A stretch of DNA of 55,249 nucleotides from Candidatus Dormiibacterota bacterium (GCA_003153505.1 PLZA01000057.1:1-55249), one strand, 5' to 3'. Shown: positions 8,948 to 18,072, counted from the stretch's first letter. The notes: generated by a model from the letters alone, not told the origin. Numbers and translations: made by a program.

Positions 8948-10783
8948 ATGGTGTTTCGAATTCGGGGCACGGCGCGACGTACGATCGCTGTGCTCTCAGT
9001 AACCGCATCGGCGGCTCTTGTCGGCTCTGTCGGAGCCCAGGCCGCCGCACTCGCGGCGACGCCCGTCACGACGATCGGCGGCAGCGCGACCGCCCAGGTC
9101 TACGCTTGGGGCGCTGCGACCATGCCGGATGGCTCGGTTCTCATCGGCGACTACTGGAACCTGCGGATCGTTCACTACAACGCCAGCGGCACGCCGGCGA
9201 CGCCGTTCGTGTTCGCCGGCAAGGCGGGTTTCGGGGCGGGGACCAACCAGGCTCCGTTCGGCCTGTGCGTCGACAACAGCACGGGACCCGGCCGCGGCGA
9301 CGTCTTCATGACCGAGGGCAGCCTCTACAACGTCAACGAGTACGGCCCGACGGGCACGTTCATCACCAGCTGGGGCAACAACAAGGCCGTCCATCTGGTG
9401 AACTTCGACTATCCCTCGCAGTGTGCGGTGAACCCGGTCAACGAGAAGCTCTACATCTCCAACCAGTGGGGCAAGAGCATGGTCATTCTCGATCCCCGCA
9501 ACCCGAGCACCGCGGCGCAATTCATCTCGCCGCCGGCGCCGAACCAGTTCATCCAGCCGCGCAGCCTCGCGTTTGACAGCGCCGGCAATGTCTGGATCGC
9601 CGACCAGGGGCATCACCGCATCGACATCTACCCGAACGGCCTGACCGGTACCAAGCCGATCAAGACGATCCTGCCGCCGGGTGGCGTGTCGACCACCTTC
9701 GACATGCGCGGATTGGCGATCGACACAACCAACAACGTCGCCTTTGTGAGCAACGGTCAGGGCTGCCTCGTGCAGGAATTCAATGCCAACCCGTCGAGCC
9801 CGAGTTTCGGTGCGTTCATCACCAACTTCAACGGAGTGGGCTCGACCGGCAGTGACTGCGGCACAGGACCCGGCCAGTTCGAGGACGGGGCCCGTGACAT
9901 CGCCGTCGACGGCAATCACGACGTCTGGGTGAGCGATCTCGGCGACTTCCGAGCGCAGGTGTTCACCGAGAGCGGCACGCTGCTCAAGGAGGTCCCCACT
10001 CCTGCTGGTCCTCCGCCAACCGGCGGGTTCAACGGACCTCGCGGTGACGCCTTCGACGCCGCCGGCGATCTCTTCGTGAGTGACACCTACAATGAGCGCA
10101 TGGAGAAGTTCACGCTGGTCGGCGGCGTCTACAAGTTCTCGCTCGCCTGGGGCATGCGCGGTGAGGCGCCGAACACCTTCAACTATCCGCGGCTCATGTG
10201 CTACGACCCGGTGAACGGCGACATCATCGTCGCCAACACGGACTCCAACGAGGTCGTCGCCTGGAGCACCGCAGGTCACGAGGTGTGGGCCGGAACCGGT
10301 CTCGCTGACCCGTACGGGGTTGCGTGCGGCGCCAACGGCGACGTGTATGCGGCCAATAGCAACGGTCAGAACGTGGTCGTCTTCAGCAGCTCGGGCGCCA
10401 AGATCGCGACGATCGGCAGCAAGCTCGGCTTCCTCCGGGGAATCTGGGTTGACAGCGACGGATCAATCTGGACGGACGTCGCGGCGACCGGAGCCGTCTA
10501 CCACTTCTCGGCAGCAGGCGTGCAACTCTCCAAGTTCACGGTGAGCGCAACCGGTGGTGCGTTCGGGATTGCCGGTGATGCCGGATATCTCTACATCGCC
10601 CTCAGCTCGTCGAACACCGTCGCACAGTACACGCGTAGCGGGGCGCTGGTCAGCACGTTCGGCGGTGCCGGGTCAACACTCGGCAAGCTGCGGACGCCGC
10701 AAGGCCTCGCCTTCGGACCGGGCGGCAAGCTGTATGTCGTCGAGCAGAACAACGATCGTCTGAGCGAGTGGACTGTCCCGTAG
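8948..10783 (+). CDS. Secreted NHL-repeat beta-propeller protein B
   Basis: About 611 residues from the ATG at 8948, which has AAGGGGG 7-13 bases upstream; an upstream GTG in frame at 8891 is less likely. The N-terminus has Arg residues, then AVLSVTASAALVGSVGAQAA, a signal peptide. Repeating units such as NVWIADQGHHRIDIY, DLFVSDTYNERMEKF and KLYVVEQNNDRLSEW mark NHL blades up to the end of the chain, so it is all propeller with no extra domain. It is paralogous in layout to the genes on either side. A stem (GTCGCGG...CCGCGAC, about 10813-10838) follows the gene. Role unknown; extracellular location inferred from the signal peptide. Confidence 0.85.
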   Translation: MVFRIRGTARRTIAVLSVTASAALVGSVGAQAAALAATPVTTIGGSATAQVYAWGAATMPDGSVLIGDYWNLRIVHYNASGTPATPFVFAGKAGFGAGTNQAPFGLCVDNSTGPGRGDVFMTEGSLYNVNEYGPTGTFITSWGNNKAVHLVNFDYPSQCAVNPVNEKLYISNQWGKSMVILDPRNPSTAAQFISPPAPNQFIQPRSLAFDSAGNVWIADQGHHRIDIYPNGLTGTKPIKTILPPGGVSTTFDMRGLAIDTTNNVAFVSNGQGCLVQEFNANPSSPSFGAFITNFNGVGSTGSDCGTGPGQFEDGARDIAVDGNHDVWVSDLGDFRAQVFTESGTLLKEVPTPAGPPPTGGFNGPRGDAFDAAGDLFVSDTYNERMEKFTLVGGVYKFSLAWGMRGEAPNTFNYPRLMCYDPVNGDIIVANTDSNEVVAWSTAGHEVWAGTGLADPYGVACGANGDVYAANSNGQNVVVFSSSGAKIATIGSKLGFLRGIWVDSDGSIWTDVAATGAVYHFSAAGVQLSKFTVSATGGAFGIAGDAGYLYIALSSSNTVAQYTRSGALVSTFGGAGSTLGKLRTPQGLAFGPGGKLYVVEQNNDRLSEWTVP

Positions 10784-10989
10784 TCGTCTGACTTAGCCCC
10801 CCCTTTTGGGCCGTCGCGGGTGCTCCCTGCTCCGCGACGAGCTTCCCTCTTAACACGCACACAGTTTGTCGCCCGAGACTGGGTGATAGCCCGTCGCGTC
10901 AAACACCCGAATCGTCTACACACGATATAATCAAGCCATCCGACCCGTGGTCGGCCAGAGGGGAGATGGGACACAGGGGGCATTCTGCG

Positions 10990-12894
10990 ATGCGCTTGAC
11001 GAAGATTGCGGTCGTGGCATCTTTGCCGCTGGCCGGGGCAATGGCAGTGGCGCCGAGTACCGGAGCCTCGGCGGCATCCGATTTCCTAGCGGTACCAACC
11101 TATTCGAGCACGCTGGTCGGCCCGGGTCACGCAACGATGTACCCGGTGGATGTCAGCGACAACTCTCAGTACTACTTCGCGCTCGACGCCGGGAACTACC
11201 GGATAGTTGCCGTCAACCGAACGACCGGAAACATCGACTGTCAGATTGGCGGTCTCCAAGGCAACGGACCTGGACAGTTCGGGGACGCGAGAGCGCTGGA
11301 GTACGACTCGGCAAACAACGAGTTGTACGTGGCGGACACCCCAAATAGTCGAGTTGAGGTCTTCTCCTTCTCGAATGCCGCATGCGCGAAAAACTCTGCC
11401 ACGGCATTCAAGTTCCTCTCGCAGTTCGGAAGCAAGGGCACGGGGAACGAGCAGTTCAACCAGGTCTACGGCGTTGCTGTCGATCCAGTGAACGGCTGGG
11501 TGTACTCAGTCGATGGCGCCGGCCGGGTTGAGAAGTCAGATCTCTCCGGGACCTACATCAGCTCGTTCGGGCAAGGCACGCTTGATGAACCACGCCAGGT
11601 GACCGTTGCGCCCAACAGTGACGTGCTGGTCATGAACGCCCGCGATCACCAGTGCGATGTGTACACGAGCTCGGGCGCCTTTCTCTTCTCATTCGGCAGC
11701 CTCGGGACGGGCAACGGCCAATTCACCACTGACCCCAGAGGCGTTGCGGTCAGCCAGAACGGCAATCTGGTATTCATCACCGATGCCGGTGGTAAGCGTA
11801 TTGAGGCCTTCAAACTGCAGTCCAGCGCTGGCAACTACACGGGTGCAGCGTTTGCGTACACGATCGCCTCGGGCACCGGTGCTGGGCAGTACGTTGGGCC
11901 TCGTGGGCTCACGACGACATCGAACAACCATCTGCTGCTCACCGACGAGTGGGGTTTCAGCCTTCACGAGCTGACCTTCACCCCAACGGGTGCTACGCCG
12001 ACTCGCAATCTGTTCGGTACCCAACCGCCGCTCCCAGGCGTCGACTCGCCCCGTGGTGTCCAGGTCGCGGCGAACGGGCAGGTCTACATCGTCGACTACT
12101 GGAACATGCGCGTCGAGTACATGAACCCCGACGGTAGCGGCGCCCAATCTTTTGGCTTCCGGGGTAACCCGTCGCAGAATGGCGCGATCAATTTCGCGTG
12201 GAGCGCGGCGATCCAACCGGGAACCGGAGACGTCTTCGTTGCCAACCGTGAGAACGACCAGGTCGCGGTCTTCTCTCCGACAGGGACGCCGATATACATC
12301 TTCGGGAAGCTCGGCAGCGCCAATGGGGATTTCCACTTCCCGCAGGGAATCGCGTTTGATCCGACCGACGGCTCACTGCTTGTTGACGACTCCGGTAACG
12401 ATCGCATTGAGCGATTCACAATGTCGGCCGGCGATACGACCACTACGTGGGACGCCAGCTATGGGCAGAAGGGAACGGGGAAGACCGCGCCGGCGGGCGA
12501 CCTGAACAATCCCACCGGGATCGCAGTCGCCCCGAACGGCACGATCTGGGTAGCTGACACGGTGAACAACCGCGTGCAGAGCATGTCCCCAACAGGCGTG
12601 TGGACAGTCATCTCGACTCCGGTCGGCACGGGACATCAGCCGAGCTTCAAGGTGCCGTGGGGGGTCACAGTGGCGCCCGACGGCAGCATCTGGGTCTCGG
12701 ACACGGGCAATAACCGGATCGTGTCGATGGACACCGCAGGGAACCTGATTTTCAGCGCAACCGCGGCCAGTATGGGCATCCCAGCGGTACCCGACGACTC
12801 GGTCATCTATCCCTTCGCAGTGGCGTTCAGTGGTGACACTGTGTACCTCAGCGATATCTGGAACAACCGGGTCGTCACGCTGACTACGCACTGA
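10990..12894 (+). CDS. Secreted NHL-repeat beta-propeller protein C
   Basis: About 634 residues from the ATG at 10990, which has AGGGGG about 10 bases upstream; the in-frame ATG at 10966 has its purine run too close. The signal peptide is IAVVASLPLAGAMAVAP and onward to ASAAS. It shares with protein A an opening of the mature chain of the form PTYSSTLVGPGHATMYPVDV (protein A: AYSTTMGGPGHAAMYPSGME), so A and C are closer to each other than to B. NHL units are spaced along the whole chain, with the pattern (D/G)-x-(I/L)WV(A/S)DT(V/G)NNR(V/I). The third of three adjacent NHL proteins; the cluster probably arose by duplication. Confidence 0.85.
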   Translation: MRLTKIAVVASLPLAGAMAVAPSTGASAASDFLAVPTYSSTLVGPGHATMYPVDVSDNSQYYFALDAGNYRIVAVNRTTGNIDCQIGGLQGNGPGQFGDARALEYDSANNELYVADTPNSRVEVFSFSNAACAKNSATAFKFLSQFGSKGTGNEQFNQVYGVAVDPVNGWVYSVDGAGRVEKSDLSGTYISSFGQGTLDEPRQVTVAPNSDVLVMNARDHQCDVYTSSGAFLFSFGSLGTGNGQFTTDPRGVAVSQNGNLVFITDAGGKRIEAFKLQSSAGNYTGAAFAYTIASGTGAGQYVGPRGLTTTSNNHLLLTDEWGFSLHELTFTPTGATPTRNLFGTQPPLPGVDSPRGVQVAANGQVYIVDYWNMRVEYMNPDGSGAQSFGFRGNPSQNGAINFAWSAAIQPGTGDVFVANRENDQVAVFSPTGTPIYIFGKLGSANGDFHFPQGIAFDPTDGSLLVDDSGNDRIERFTMSAGDTTTTWDASYGQKGTGKTAPAGDLNNPTGIAVAPNGTIWVADTVNNRVQSMSPTGVWTVISTPVGTGHQPSFKVPWGVTVAPDGSIWVSDTGNNRIVSMDTAGNLIFSATAASMGIPAVPDDSVIYPFAVAFSGDTVYLSDIWNNRVVTLTTH

Positions 12895-13260
12895 CCCTCT
12901 GGATGAGCGAGTAACCGCCAAGGCACTCTGGGGAACGGCCAGGTTCCACCCACCGGGCTGAAGCCGCACGAATCTGCAGGGCCAGTTCCCCTACCTCGGC
13001 GTGCCGACTACACAACGAGTCATCAGCTGATCAGGAAGTCTCTGTTCTGGACGAGGTCGTCGTCGTCACGGAGCGAGGACGACTTACGGCCACCTTTCCA
13101 CGGGATCCACGATGGGCACGCGAGGAGCTGCCGCAGCGTCGTCTCGCTCATCGATTCGAGCCGTCTTGTCTCGCAGAGCGACTTCACCAGAGGCGCTCGG
13201 GATTCCACTCAGTTGCACTCGATTCCGGTCGTTTCCAATTTGCGGGGTGCAGCACTCTTT
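12895..13260. other. Intergenic, no gene recognised
   Basis: Follows the NHL cluster and leads into the tRNA-Pro repeat. From about 13203 (GATTCC..TTTCCAATTTGCGGGG) the sequence resembles parts of the other repeat copies at 18270 and 25665, so the repeat-related sequence probably begins there. Open frames here are short and unconvincing. Confidence 0.4.
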
Positions 13261-13557
13261 CCAACCAATTCTCGACGAAACCACTCTTTCTGAACTCGGC
13301 TTCGCGGCGGGAAATAAGTGCTGGTCTGGGGGACCAGGGGTCGCAGGTTCGAGTCCTGTCTCCCCGACGGACGCCCGATTTGAGTTCACAGCGAGCGGTT
13401 GTGCGGTGCGTTGGGCACCTGTCGGCCGACGTGGTGTAGTGCTCTAACCGGGAATAATGGCTTTTCCCGCAAAAGGCATCAATCCCCACGGTTGGGGCCG
13501 GATTCCGCTGCTCATAACAAGGGATTGTGGCACTCCAGCGCATACACAGCGCTTACA
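13261..13557 (+). repeat. tRNA-Pro(GGG) 3'-half repeat, copy P1
   Basis: Bases 13321-13367 are the 3' half of a tRNA-Pro: anticodon stem CTGGT/ACCAG around loop CTGGGGG (anticodon GGG), T-arm GCAGG-TTCGAGT-CCTGT, acceptor strand CTCCCCG and discriminator A. The 5' half is absent. The preceding 60 bases (CCAACCAATTCTCGACGAAA onward) recur at 18116 and 52796 at the same distance, 107 bases from start to discriminator in all three copies. The following 190 bases recur after the copy at 52902 with no net length change, but not after the copy at 18222. The minus-strand frame across it gives the well-known artefact-type peptides seen when tRNA-Pro tails are translated; it is not a gene. Confidence 0.85.
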
Positions 13558-13676
13558 TTTTCCGATGTGGCTTCGTCTGTAAAAGTCGCGCAGATACTTG
13601 ATACCGCAGGTCCAAGAGATGACCGTGCGTCGGTATTCTGCCTGCCGCCTGTGGCAGAACAGGGCGCGGCGATGTC

Positions 13677-14075
13677 TTACGGAACCACCGCGATCGCCTC
13701 GATGGAGATGAGCAGGCCGCGCGGAAGCTTGACGATCGGCGACGAGCGCGCCGGAGGGTTGGTCGGGAAGTACTCCGCGTAGAGGCGATTCGCGGCCTCG
13801 CCGTTCTCCAGATCAGTGAGGAACGTTGTGGTTTTGACCACGTGTTCCAATCCACTCCCGGCGGCCCTCAGTACTGCCTCGAGATTCCGGAAAGCTTGAC
13901 GCCACTCGGCCTCGAATCCCCCCGGTACAGCCGCGGCAGTGGCCGGATCGCTCGATGCTCCCAGATCGATGCCCGGCTGGCCAGCGACGAACACGAGGTC
14001 GCCGGCGCGGACAGCCTGCGAGTAGTGCCCCATCGGCTGGGGCATTGATGGCCCATGGATGACCTCGTGATGCAT
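13677..14075 (-). CDS. RidA/YjgF-family protein
   Basis: 132 residues, the normal length for the family. RidA proteins form trimers that hydrolyse reactive enamine/imine intermediates made by PLP enzymes; many paralogues act in catabolic pathways. Seen: GHYSQAVRAGDLVFVAGQPG near residue 17 (the family's 'yspav..g.lvyvSGq.g'), FRNLEAVLRAAGSGLEHVVKTT in the middle and RSSPIVKLPRG at the expected place of the conserved Arg that binds the substrate carboxylate. The ending IEAIAVV is typical. It lies 244 bases from the convergent end of the TetR gene, on the same strand, next to a small aromatic-type catabolic operon, so a catabolic role is possible. Confidence 0.88.
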   Translation of the reverse strand: MHHEVIHGPSMPQPMGHYSQAVRAGDLVFVAGQPGIDLGASSDPATAAAVPGGFEAEWRQAFRNLEAVLRAAGSGLEHVVKTTTFLTDLENGEAANRLYAEYFPTNPPARSSPIVKLPRGLLISIEAIAVVP

Positions 14076-14319
14076 CGGTTGTGGTCCTCCTGTGTTAAGC
14101 CCCCAGGTTGAACTGAGGAACGCGGAACCGGAAATGGCTGGTTTTCTCGACCTCCGGCAGCACAGTTGCCCACCGTCGAATGTCCTGAATCGATCAAAGT
14201 GGCTCCTCGAAGGTGTGCTCTGGGATCGTCATCGGTCGATCCGGGTACGCGAATGCCTGATGGTGGCTCGGCGCGTGCCGGAACCGAAGGTCAGCTTGTG
14301 TAGAGCATGCAGACCAGAA

Positions 14320-14967
14320 TCAGGCTTGCGGCCGGGTCAACGCTTCCAAGATACGTCGGCCTTGCGGCGAGGCCGCAGCGCTGATCGTGCGCTGCACTGC
14401 GCTTCTCGACAGCTCGAAGAACCGCGCATCGTTGTAGAGATGGAAGTACCAATTTGCCGAGAGCATCGCAGCCTCAAGCTCAAACGCGAGTTGGATCGGG
14501 TCGACGGTGCCGTCGAGTTCGCCGGCGCCGATCGCGTCTCGCGCGGCACCTTCGAGCATGTCCAGCCATTGACGCTGTAAGGCCGCGATGGTGTCCCGGA
14601 CAACACCTGGGCGTGCATCGAATTCAGCCATCGCGGCCGCGAAAAAGCATCCGCCCGGGAAGACCCGTCGCTCCATGAGGGCAACGTAGCTATCGCAGAG
14701 TCCGTGGAGCGTCGCGATGCCCGGCGAATGGGCCAGGCCGGGGAGGATCACTTGCTCGACATAGATCTGGCGCGCATGCTCGATGGTGGCGAGTTGCAAC
14801 TCCTCCTTCGAGCCGAAGTGCGCGAACAGGCCACTCTTACTCATGGAGAGGTCGGTGGCAAGTCTGCCGAGAGTCAGCCCCTCGAGCCCCTCGACGCTCG
14901 CGATCGCAGTTGCGACCTCAAGGATGCCCTGCTTGGTGGCGTGGCCACGAGGGGTTTGCGATGGCAC
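14320..14967 (-). CDS. TetR-family repressor of the adjacent tautomerase operon
   Basis: 215 residues. The N-terminal helix-turn-helix is clear: ILEVATAIASVEGLEGLTLG, then LATDLSMSKSGLFAHFGSKE (residues ~15-55). The C-terminal ligand domain includes FPGGCFFAAAMAEFDARPG, which resembles the TetR_C_6/YjdC-like group. It is transcribed away from the tautomerase operon, and two palindromes lie in the 84-base gap between them (TAGCACGAACGGTCGTGCTA and CGACCGATCGGTCG), an arrangement typical of a repressor that controls itself and its neighbour. Inducer unknown; probably a substrate or intermediate of the operon. Confidence 0.9.
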   Translation of the reverse strand: MPSQTPRGHATKQGILEVATAIASVEGLEGLTLGRLATDLSMSKSGLFAHFGSKEELQLATIEHARQIYVEQVILPGLAHSPGIATLHGLCDSYVALMERRVFPGGCFFAAAMAEFDARPGVVRDTIAALQRQWLDMLEGAARDAIGAGELDGTVDPIQLAFELEAAMLSANWYFHLYNDARFFELSRSAVQRTISAAASPQGRRILEALTRPQA

Positions 14968-14977
14968 CAGGCTTGTA

Positions 14978-15028
14978 TAGCACGAACGGTCGTGCTATGG
15001 TCCGCCAACACAAGCGACCGATCGGTCG
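14978..15028. promoter_or_regulatory. Two TetR-type operator palindromes
   Basis: TAGCACGAACGGTCGTGCTA at 14978-14997 (8-bp arms, 4-bp centre) and CGACCGATCGGTCG at 15015-15028 (perfect 14-mer). Both share the half-site CGGTCGTGCTA on their right side. They sit between the divergent TetR gene and the tautomerase gene, so each probably binds a TetR dimer and covers both promoters. Confidence 0.7.
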
Positions 15029-15051
15029 TGCTATTCACGGAGGTGGTCACG

Positions 15052-15279
15052 ATGCCCTTGGTGAACGTCAAGCTGATCGAAGGCGTGTTCAATGAGAGCC
15101 AGAAACGCGACATGATTCGCAGGCTCACCGACACGATGGTGGAGATCGAAGGCGAGGCACTGCGATCCGTGACCTGGGTCGTCGTTGAGGAGGTCAAGAG
15201 TGGGGACTGGGGAATCGCCGGCAATCCCCTCACGACGGCCGACGTCAAAGCGCTCGCTGCCGGGCAACCGGTCGGATAA
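15052..15279 (+). CDS. 4-oxalocrotonate tautomerase-family protein
   Basis: 75 residues, normal for the small tautomerase subunit family. The start is fixed by GGAGG at 15039-15043 and by the family's need for Pro directly after the initiator Met: the chain starts M-PLVNVKLIEGVF, so Pro1 would be the catalytic base after Met removal. LTDTMVEIEGEALRSVTWVV matches the middle of the family. Such enzymes interconvert enol and keto forms in aromatic meta-cleavage pathways, or have been recruited for dehalogenation. First gene of a TetR-controlled run with a flavoprotein, a methyltransferase and an AhpD-like protein; the actual substrate is not evident. Confidence 0.88.
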   Translation: MPLVNVKLIEGVFNESQKRDMIRRLTDTMVEIEGEALRSVTWVVVEEVKSGDWGIAGNPLTTADVKALAAGQPVG

Positions 15280-15303
15280 CGCTGCCGTCTTGGGCTGACG
15301 AGG

Positions 15304-16593
15304 ATGTATGACGTCGTCGTCGTCGGAGCACGCTGCGCAGGAGCGTCGGTCGCGACGCTCCTGGCGCGGCGCGGGCACCGTGTGGCACTCGTTGACCGAG
15401 CAGCGTTCCCCAGCGACACCATCTCCAGTCACTTCCTGTGGGCGCAGGGCGCCGCACGACTTGCATCCTGGGGCCTTCTCGAACGCCTGAAGTCGCGGGG
15501 TTGCGATCCTATTCCGTCGCTGACGTTCGATTTCGGGTCCGTTGTGCTCACCGGTCGCGTCCCTGAGGTTCTGGGAGTGAGTGACTGCTTCTGTCCTCGG
15601 CGAACCGTCCTCGACACTCTGCTGGTCGATGCGGCCGTCGAAGCGGGTGTCGAGCTCATCGACCGCACCTCGGTGCGGTCGGTCAGGTGGTCTGAGGGCC
15701 GCGCGTGTGGTGTCGACATCAAGCCGGCCTCCGGAGCGACGGGTCATCTCGATGCGCGTTTGGTCGTGGGCGCGGATGGCCGCCACTCGTTGATCGCCGC
15801 CCAGGTCGGAGCCCAGGCGTACACGAACGAGCCGCCGCTGACCTTCGTCTACTACTCGTACTGGAGCGGCGTCCCAACACAATCGCCCATTTATCACATG
15901 CGCCCGGGCCGGCTCATCCTTCGTTGGCCGACGAACGACGGGCTCACCTGTGTCTACGTGGGCGGCCGCCACTCCGAATTCGCGGGATTTCGACGTGACG
16001 TCGAGGGCAACTTCATGCGGTCGCTCGACGTCATTCCTGGGCTTCGGGACGAGCTCGTTGCCGGTCGGCGTGAGGAGCGCTTCCGAGGCGCAGCAGATCT
16101 GCCGAACTACTATCGAACCTCGTTCGGGGACGGATGGGCACTCGTCGGAGACGCAGGTCACCACAAGGATCCGACCACTGGATTTGGCATGTCGGACGCA
16201 TTTGCGTCGGCCGAGTTGCTGGCGACGGCGGCCGATGCGGTGCTTGTCGGAGAGCGCCCGTGGAAGCAGGCCTTGGGCGATTACCAGCGGCGCCGTGATG
16301 ACGCGACTGCGAACGGTTTCCGCCTCACCTTGAGTGCGGCGTCGCTCGACCCCTTAGCGCCTCACCTGCAAGATCTATATGAGGCGGCGTCCACCCGGCC
16401 CGAGGCGGTGACCCGGATCATCGGAGTGCTGGGCGGCATCACGCCGCTCGGGGGCGGGTTCTCACGAAGGATCACTGCGGAACTGGCGGAAAGCGAATCG
16501 CTGGCGGAGTCCGACGATTCGTCACCACGACAGAAGTTAGCCATGGATTTATTGCGTGAGCCAGGGTCGCGTACCGGAGGATCAGGACGATGA
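15304..16593 (+). CDS. FAD-dependent oxidoreductase (geranylgeranyl-reductase/monooxygenase type)
   Basis: 429 residues. The dinucleotide fold is at the very start: VVVGARCAGASVATLLARRG (GxxxAGxxxA) followed by LVDR. The second FAD motif is ALVGDAGHHKDPTTGFGMSD near residue 278-300, where the GD binds the ribityl chain. This combination is typical of the geranylgeranyl reductase/PHBH-like flavoprotein group, which reduces prenyl double bonds or hydroxylates aromatic rings. No membrane segment is seen. The stop overlaps the following ATG by 4 bases (ATGA), so it is co-translated with the methyltransferase. With a tautomerase beside it, hydroxylation of a ring compound is a reasonable guess, not a demonstrated role. 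Confidence 0.85.
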   Translation: MYDVVVVGARCAGASVATLLARRGHRVALVDRAAFPSDTISSHFLWAQGAARLASWGLLERLKSRGCDPIPSLTFDFGSVVLTGRVPEVLGVSDCFCPRRTVLDTLLVDAAVEAGVELIDRTSVRSVRWSEGRACGVDIKPASGATGHLDARLVVGADGRHSLIAAQVGAQAYTNEPPLTFVYYSYWSGVPTQSPIYHMRPGRLILRWPTNDGLTCVYVGGRHSEFAGFRRDVEGNFMRSLDVIPGLRDELVAGRREERFRGAADLPNYYRTSFGDGWALVGDAGHHKDPTTGFGMSDAFASAELLATAADAVLVGERPWKQALGDYQRRRDDATANGFRLTLSAASLDPLAPHLQDLYEAASTRPEAVTRIIGVLGGITPLGGGFSRRITAELAESESLAESDDSSPRQKLAMDLLREPGSRTGGSGR

Positions 16594-17411
16594 CGACGGT
16601 CGGCGGACAGGGTGACTGGACGGTCGTGGACGAAGGCTGGGGCCGCAAAGCCGTCGATTTCGCCACGCTGAGCGAACCGGGCAACTGCCGTGAGTACGTG
16701 GCAATGCACCACCGCCTCGGCGTGAGCGACGGTGACCGGCTTGTTGATGTGGCTTGTGGCGCGGGCCTGGCCATTGAACTGGCGCGTGCTCGGGGCGCCA
16801 GCTGCGCGGGCATCGACGCATCGTCCCGGCTCGTCGTCGTCGCTCACGACCGGAATCCCCTCGCGGACGTACGCGTCGGTGACATGCACGCGATGCCGTG
16901 GGCAGACGAGAGTTTCGATGTCGCGACCAGCTTCCGGGGTATCTGGGGAACGACGCCGCAAGCCCTCGGTGAGATTCATCGCGTCCTTGCACCCGGCGGG
17001 CGATTCGGGCTCACCGTGTGGGGGCACATCAAGGTGTCGACAGGTGCTTGGGCGCTCGCCCCCTTTCGGTTGGCGGCATCCGCAAAGGTGGAGAACCAGG
17101 CAACGATGGTCACCTTGGGTCGGCCCGGCGTCGGCGAGGATCTGCTTGCGCGGTATGGCTTCATCGATGTCGAGCGCGTGGACGTCCCGTTCGCCTGGGA
17201 GTTCTCTGACCCGGAGATGTACGCTCGCGCTCTCGCGTCGACCGGTCCCGCGTACGAGGCGATGCAGAATGTCGGCGAGGCGGCGTTCGTCGCAGCTGCG
17301 ACGCAAGAGGCTCGCGCGCGGGTTCGGGACGGCCTGCCCCTGCGAGCCGAGATCAATGTTGTGGGCTATCTTGCCCGCAAGCCCGGGGCCATCACGAGGG
17401 AGACGGCATGA
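16590..17411 (+). CDS. Class I SAM-dependent methyltransferase
   Basis: 273 residues. Motif I is LVDVACGAGLAIELARARGA (residues ~50-70) and the acidic end of strand 2 is GIDASSRL. RVGDMHAMPWADESFDVATS matches the region around motifs II and III, and HRVLAPGGRFGLTVWG is the usual post-III segment. This is the UbiE/type-11 layout used on quinones, polyketides and small aromatics. It overlaps both neighbours by 4 bases, which argues for stoichiometric production with the flavoprotein and the AhpD-like protein. Substrate unknown. Confidence 0.88.
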   Translation: MTTVGGQGDWTVVDEGWGRKAVDFATLSEPGNCREYVAMHHRLGVSDGDRLVDVACGAGLAIELARARGASCAGIDASSRLVVVAHDRNPLADVRVGDMHAMPWADESFDVATSFRGIWGTTPQALGEIHRVLAPGGRFGLTVWGHIKVSTGAWALAPFRLAASAKVENQATMVTLGRPGVGEDLLARYGFIDVERVDVPFAWEFSDPEMYARALASTGPAYEAMQNVGEAAFVAAATQEARARVRDGLPLRAEINVVGYLARKPGAITRETA

Positions 17412-17998
17412 GCGCGGTTGGTTTTCTCGCAGCACAGGCGCCCGACGCTGAGGCGCGGCGCATCTTCGACGATGACGTCGCGGAGCTCGGGTACGTCATG
17501 AACGTGTCGAAGCTCTGGGCGTATCAGCCAGCAACGTTGAACCATCTGTTCACCCTCATGGGCGAGACCTATGCGACCGAGGATCTCACGTTCCGTCAGC
17601 GCGGAATCCTGGTCACCGCCTGCGCGTCGACCGTGGGCGACGCCTACTGCTCGCTGGCTTGGGGAACGAAGCTTGCAAGCAAATCCGACGCGGAGACGGC
17701 CGCGGGGATTCTCCGGGGCGTTGATGATCGCCTCACCCTCGCAGAGCAGGCGATGGCACGTTGGGCTCGCAAGGTCGTGCGCGATCCCAATCACACCAGT
17801 GCCGCGGATGTTCAGGAACTGCGCGACGCTGGATTCGGCGATGCGCAGATCTTCGCGATGACGGCATACGTTGCTCTGCGACTCGCGTTCTCGACCATCA
17901 ACGATGCACTCGGTGCTCGGCCCGACTCGGCGTTCCGGTCAAGCGCGCCGGAAGCGGTTCTCGATGCCGTCGACTACGGTCGTCCCATCGACGAGTAG
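17408..17998 (+). CDS. AhpD/carboxymuconolactone-decarboxylase-like protein
   Basis: 196 residues. LTFRQRGILVTACASTVGDA followed by YCSLAWGTKLA matches the core helix pair of the AhpD-like fold, in which active members carry E...CxxC...H. Here only one Cys of the pair is present (DAYCSLAW) and no His follows at the usual spacing, so peroxidase-type redox cycling through a Cys pair is unlikely. It belongs to the 'uncharacterised peroxidase-related' branch. Last gene of the TetR-controlled run, joined by an ATGA overlap. A decarboxylase-like or structural role in the same pathway is possible. Confidence 0.75.
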   Translation: MSAVGFLAAQAPDAEARRIFDDDVAELGYVMNVSKLWAYQPATLNHLFTLMGETYATEDLTFRQRGILVTACASTVGDAYCSLAWGTKLASKSDAETAAGILRGVDDRLTLAEQAMARWARKVVRDPNHTSAADVQELRDAGFGDAQIFAMTAYVALRLAFSTINDALGARPDSAFRSSAPEAVLDAVDYGRPIDE

Positions 17999-18072
17999 AT
18001 CAAGGTCGAGAGCCGTTACGGAAAGGGAAGGCCATCGGTTATGGCAAGCGATCACGTTAATGTGCCGGTTCG

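Noticed and set aside
13321..13367. Complete tRNA-Pro or tRNA-Gly genes
   Set aside because: In all copies the D-arm and 5' acceptor strand are missing; sequence 5' of the anticodon stem does not pair with the acceptor end. They are 3' halves.
13084..13389. Minus-strand open frames over the tRNA-Pro tails (also at 18052-18234 and 52744-53007) with text like GRQDSNLRPLVPQT
   Set aside because: This peptide is the translation of the reverse strand of a tRNA-Pro 3' half and appears in databases as a spurious protein. The nucleotide sequence is explained by tRNA structure, not by coding.
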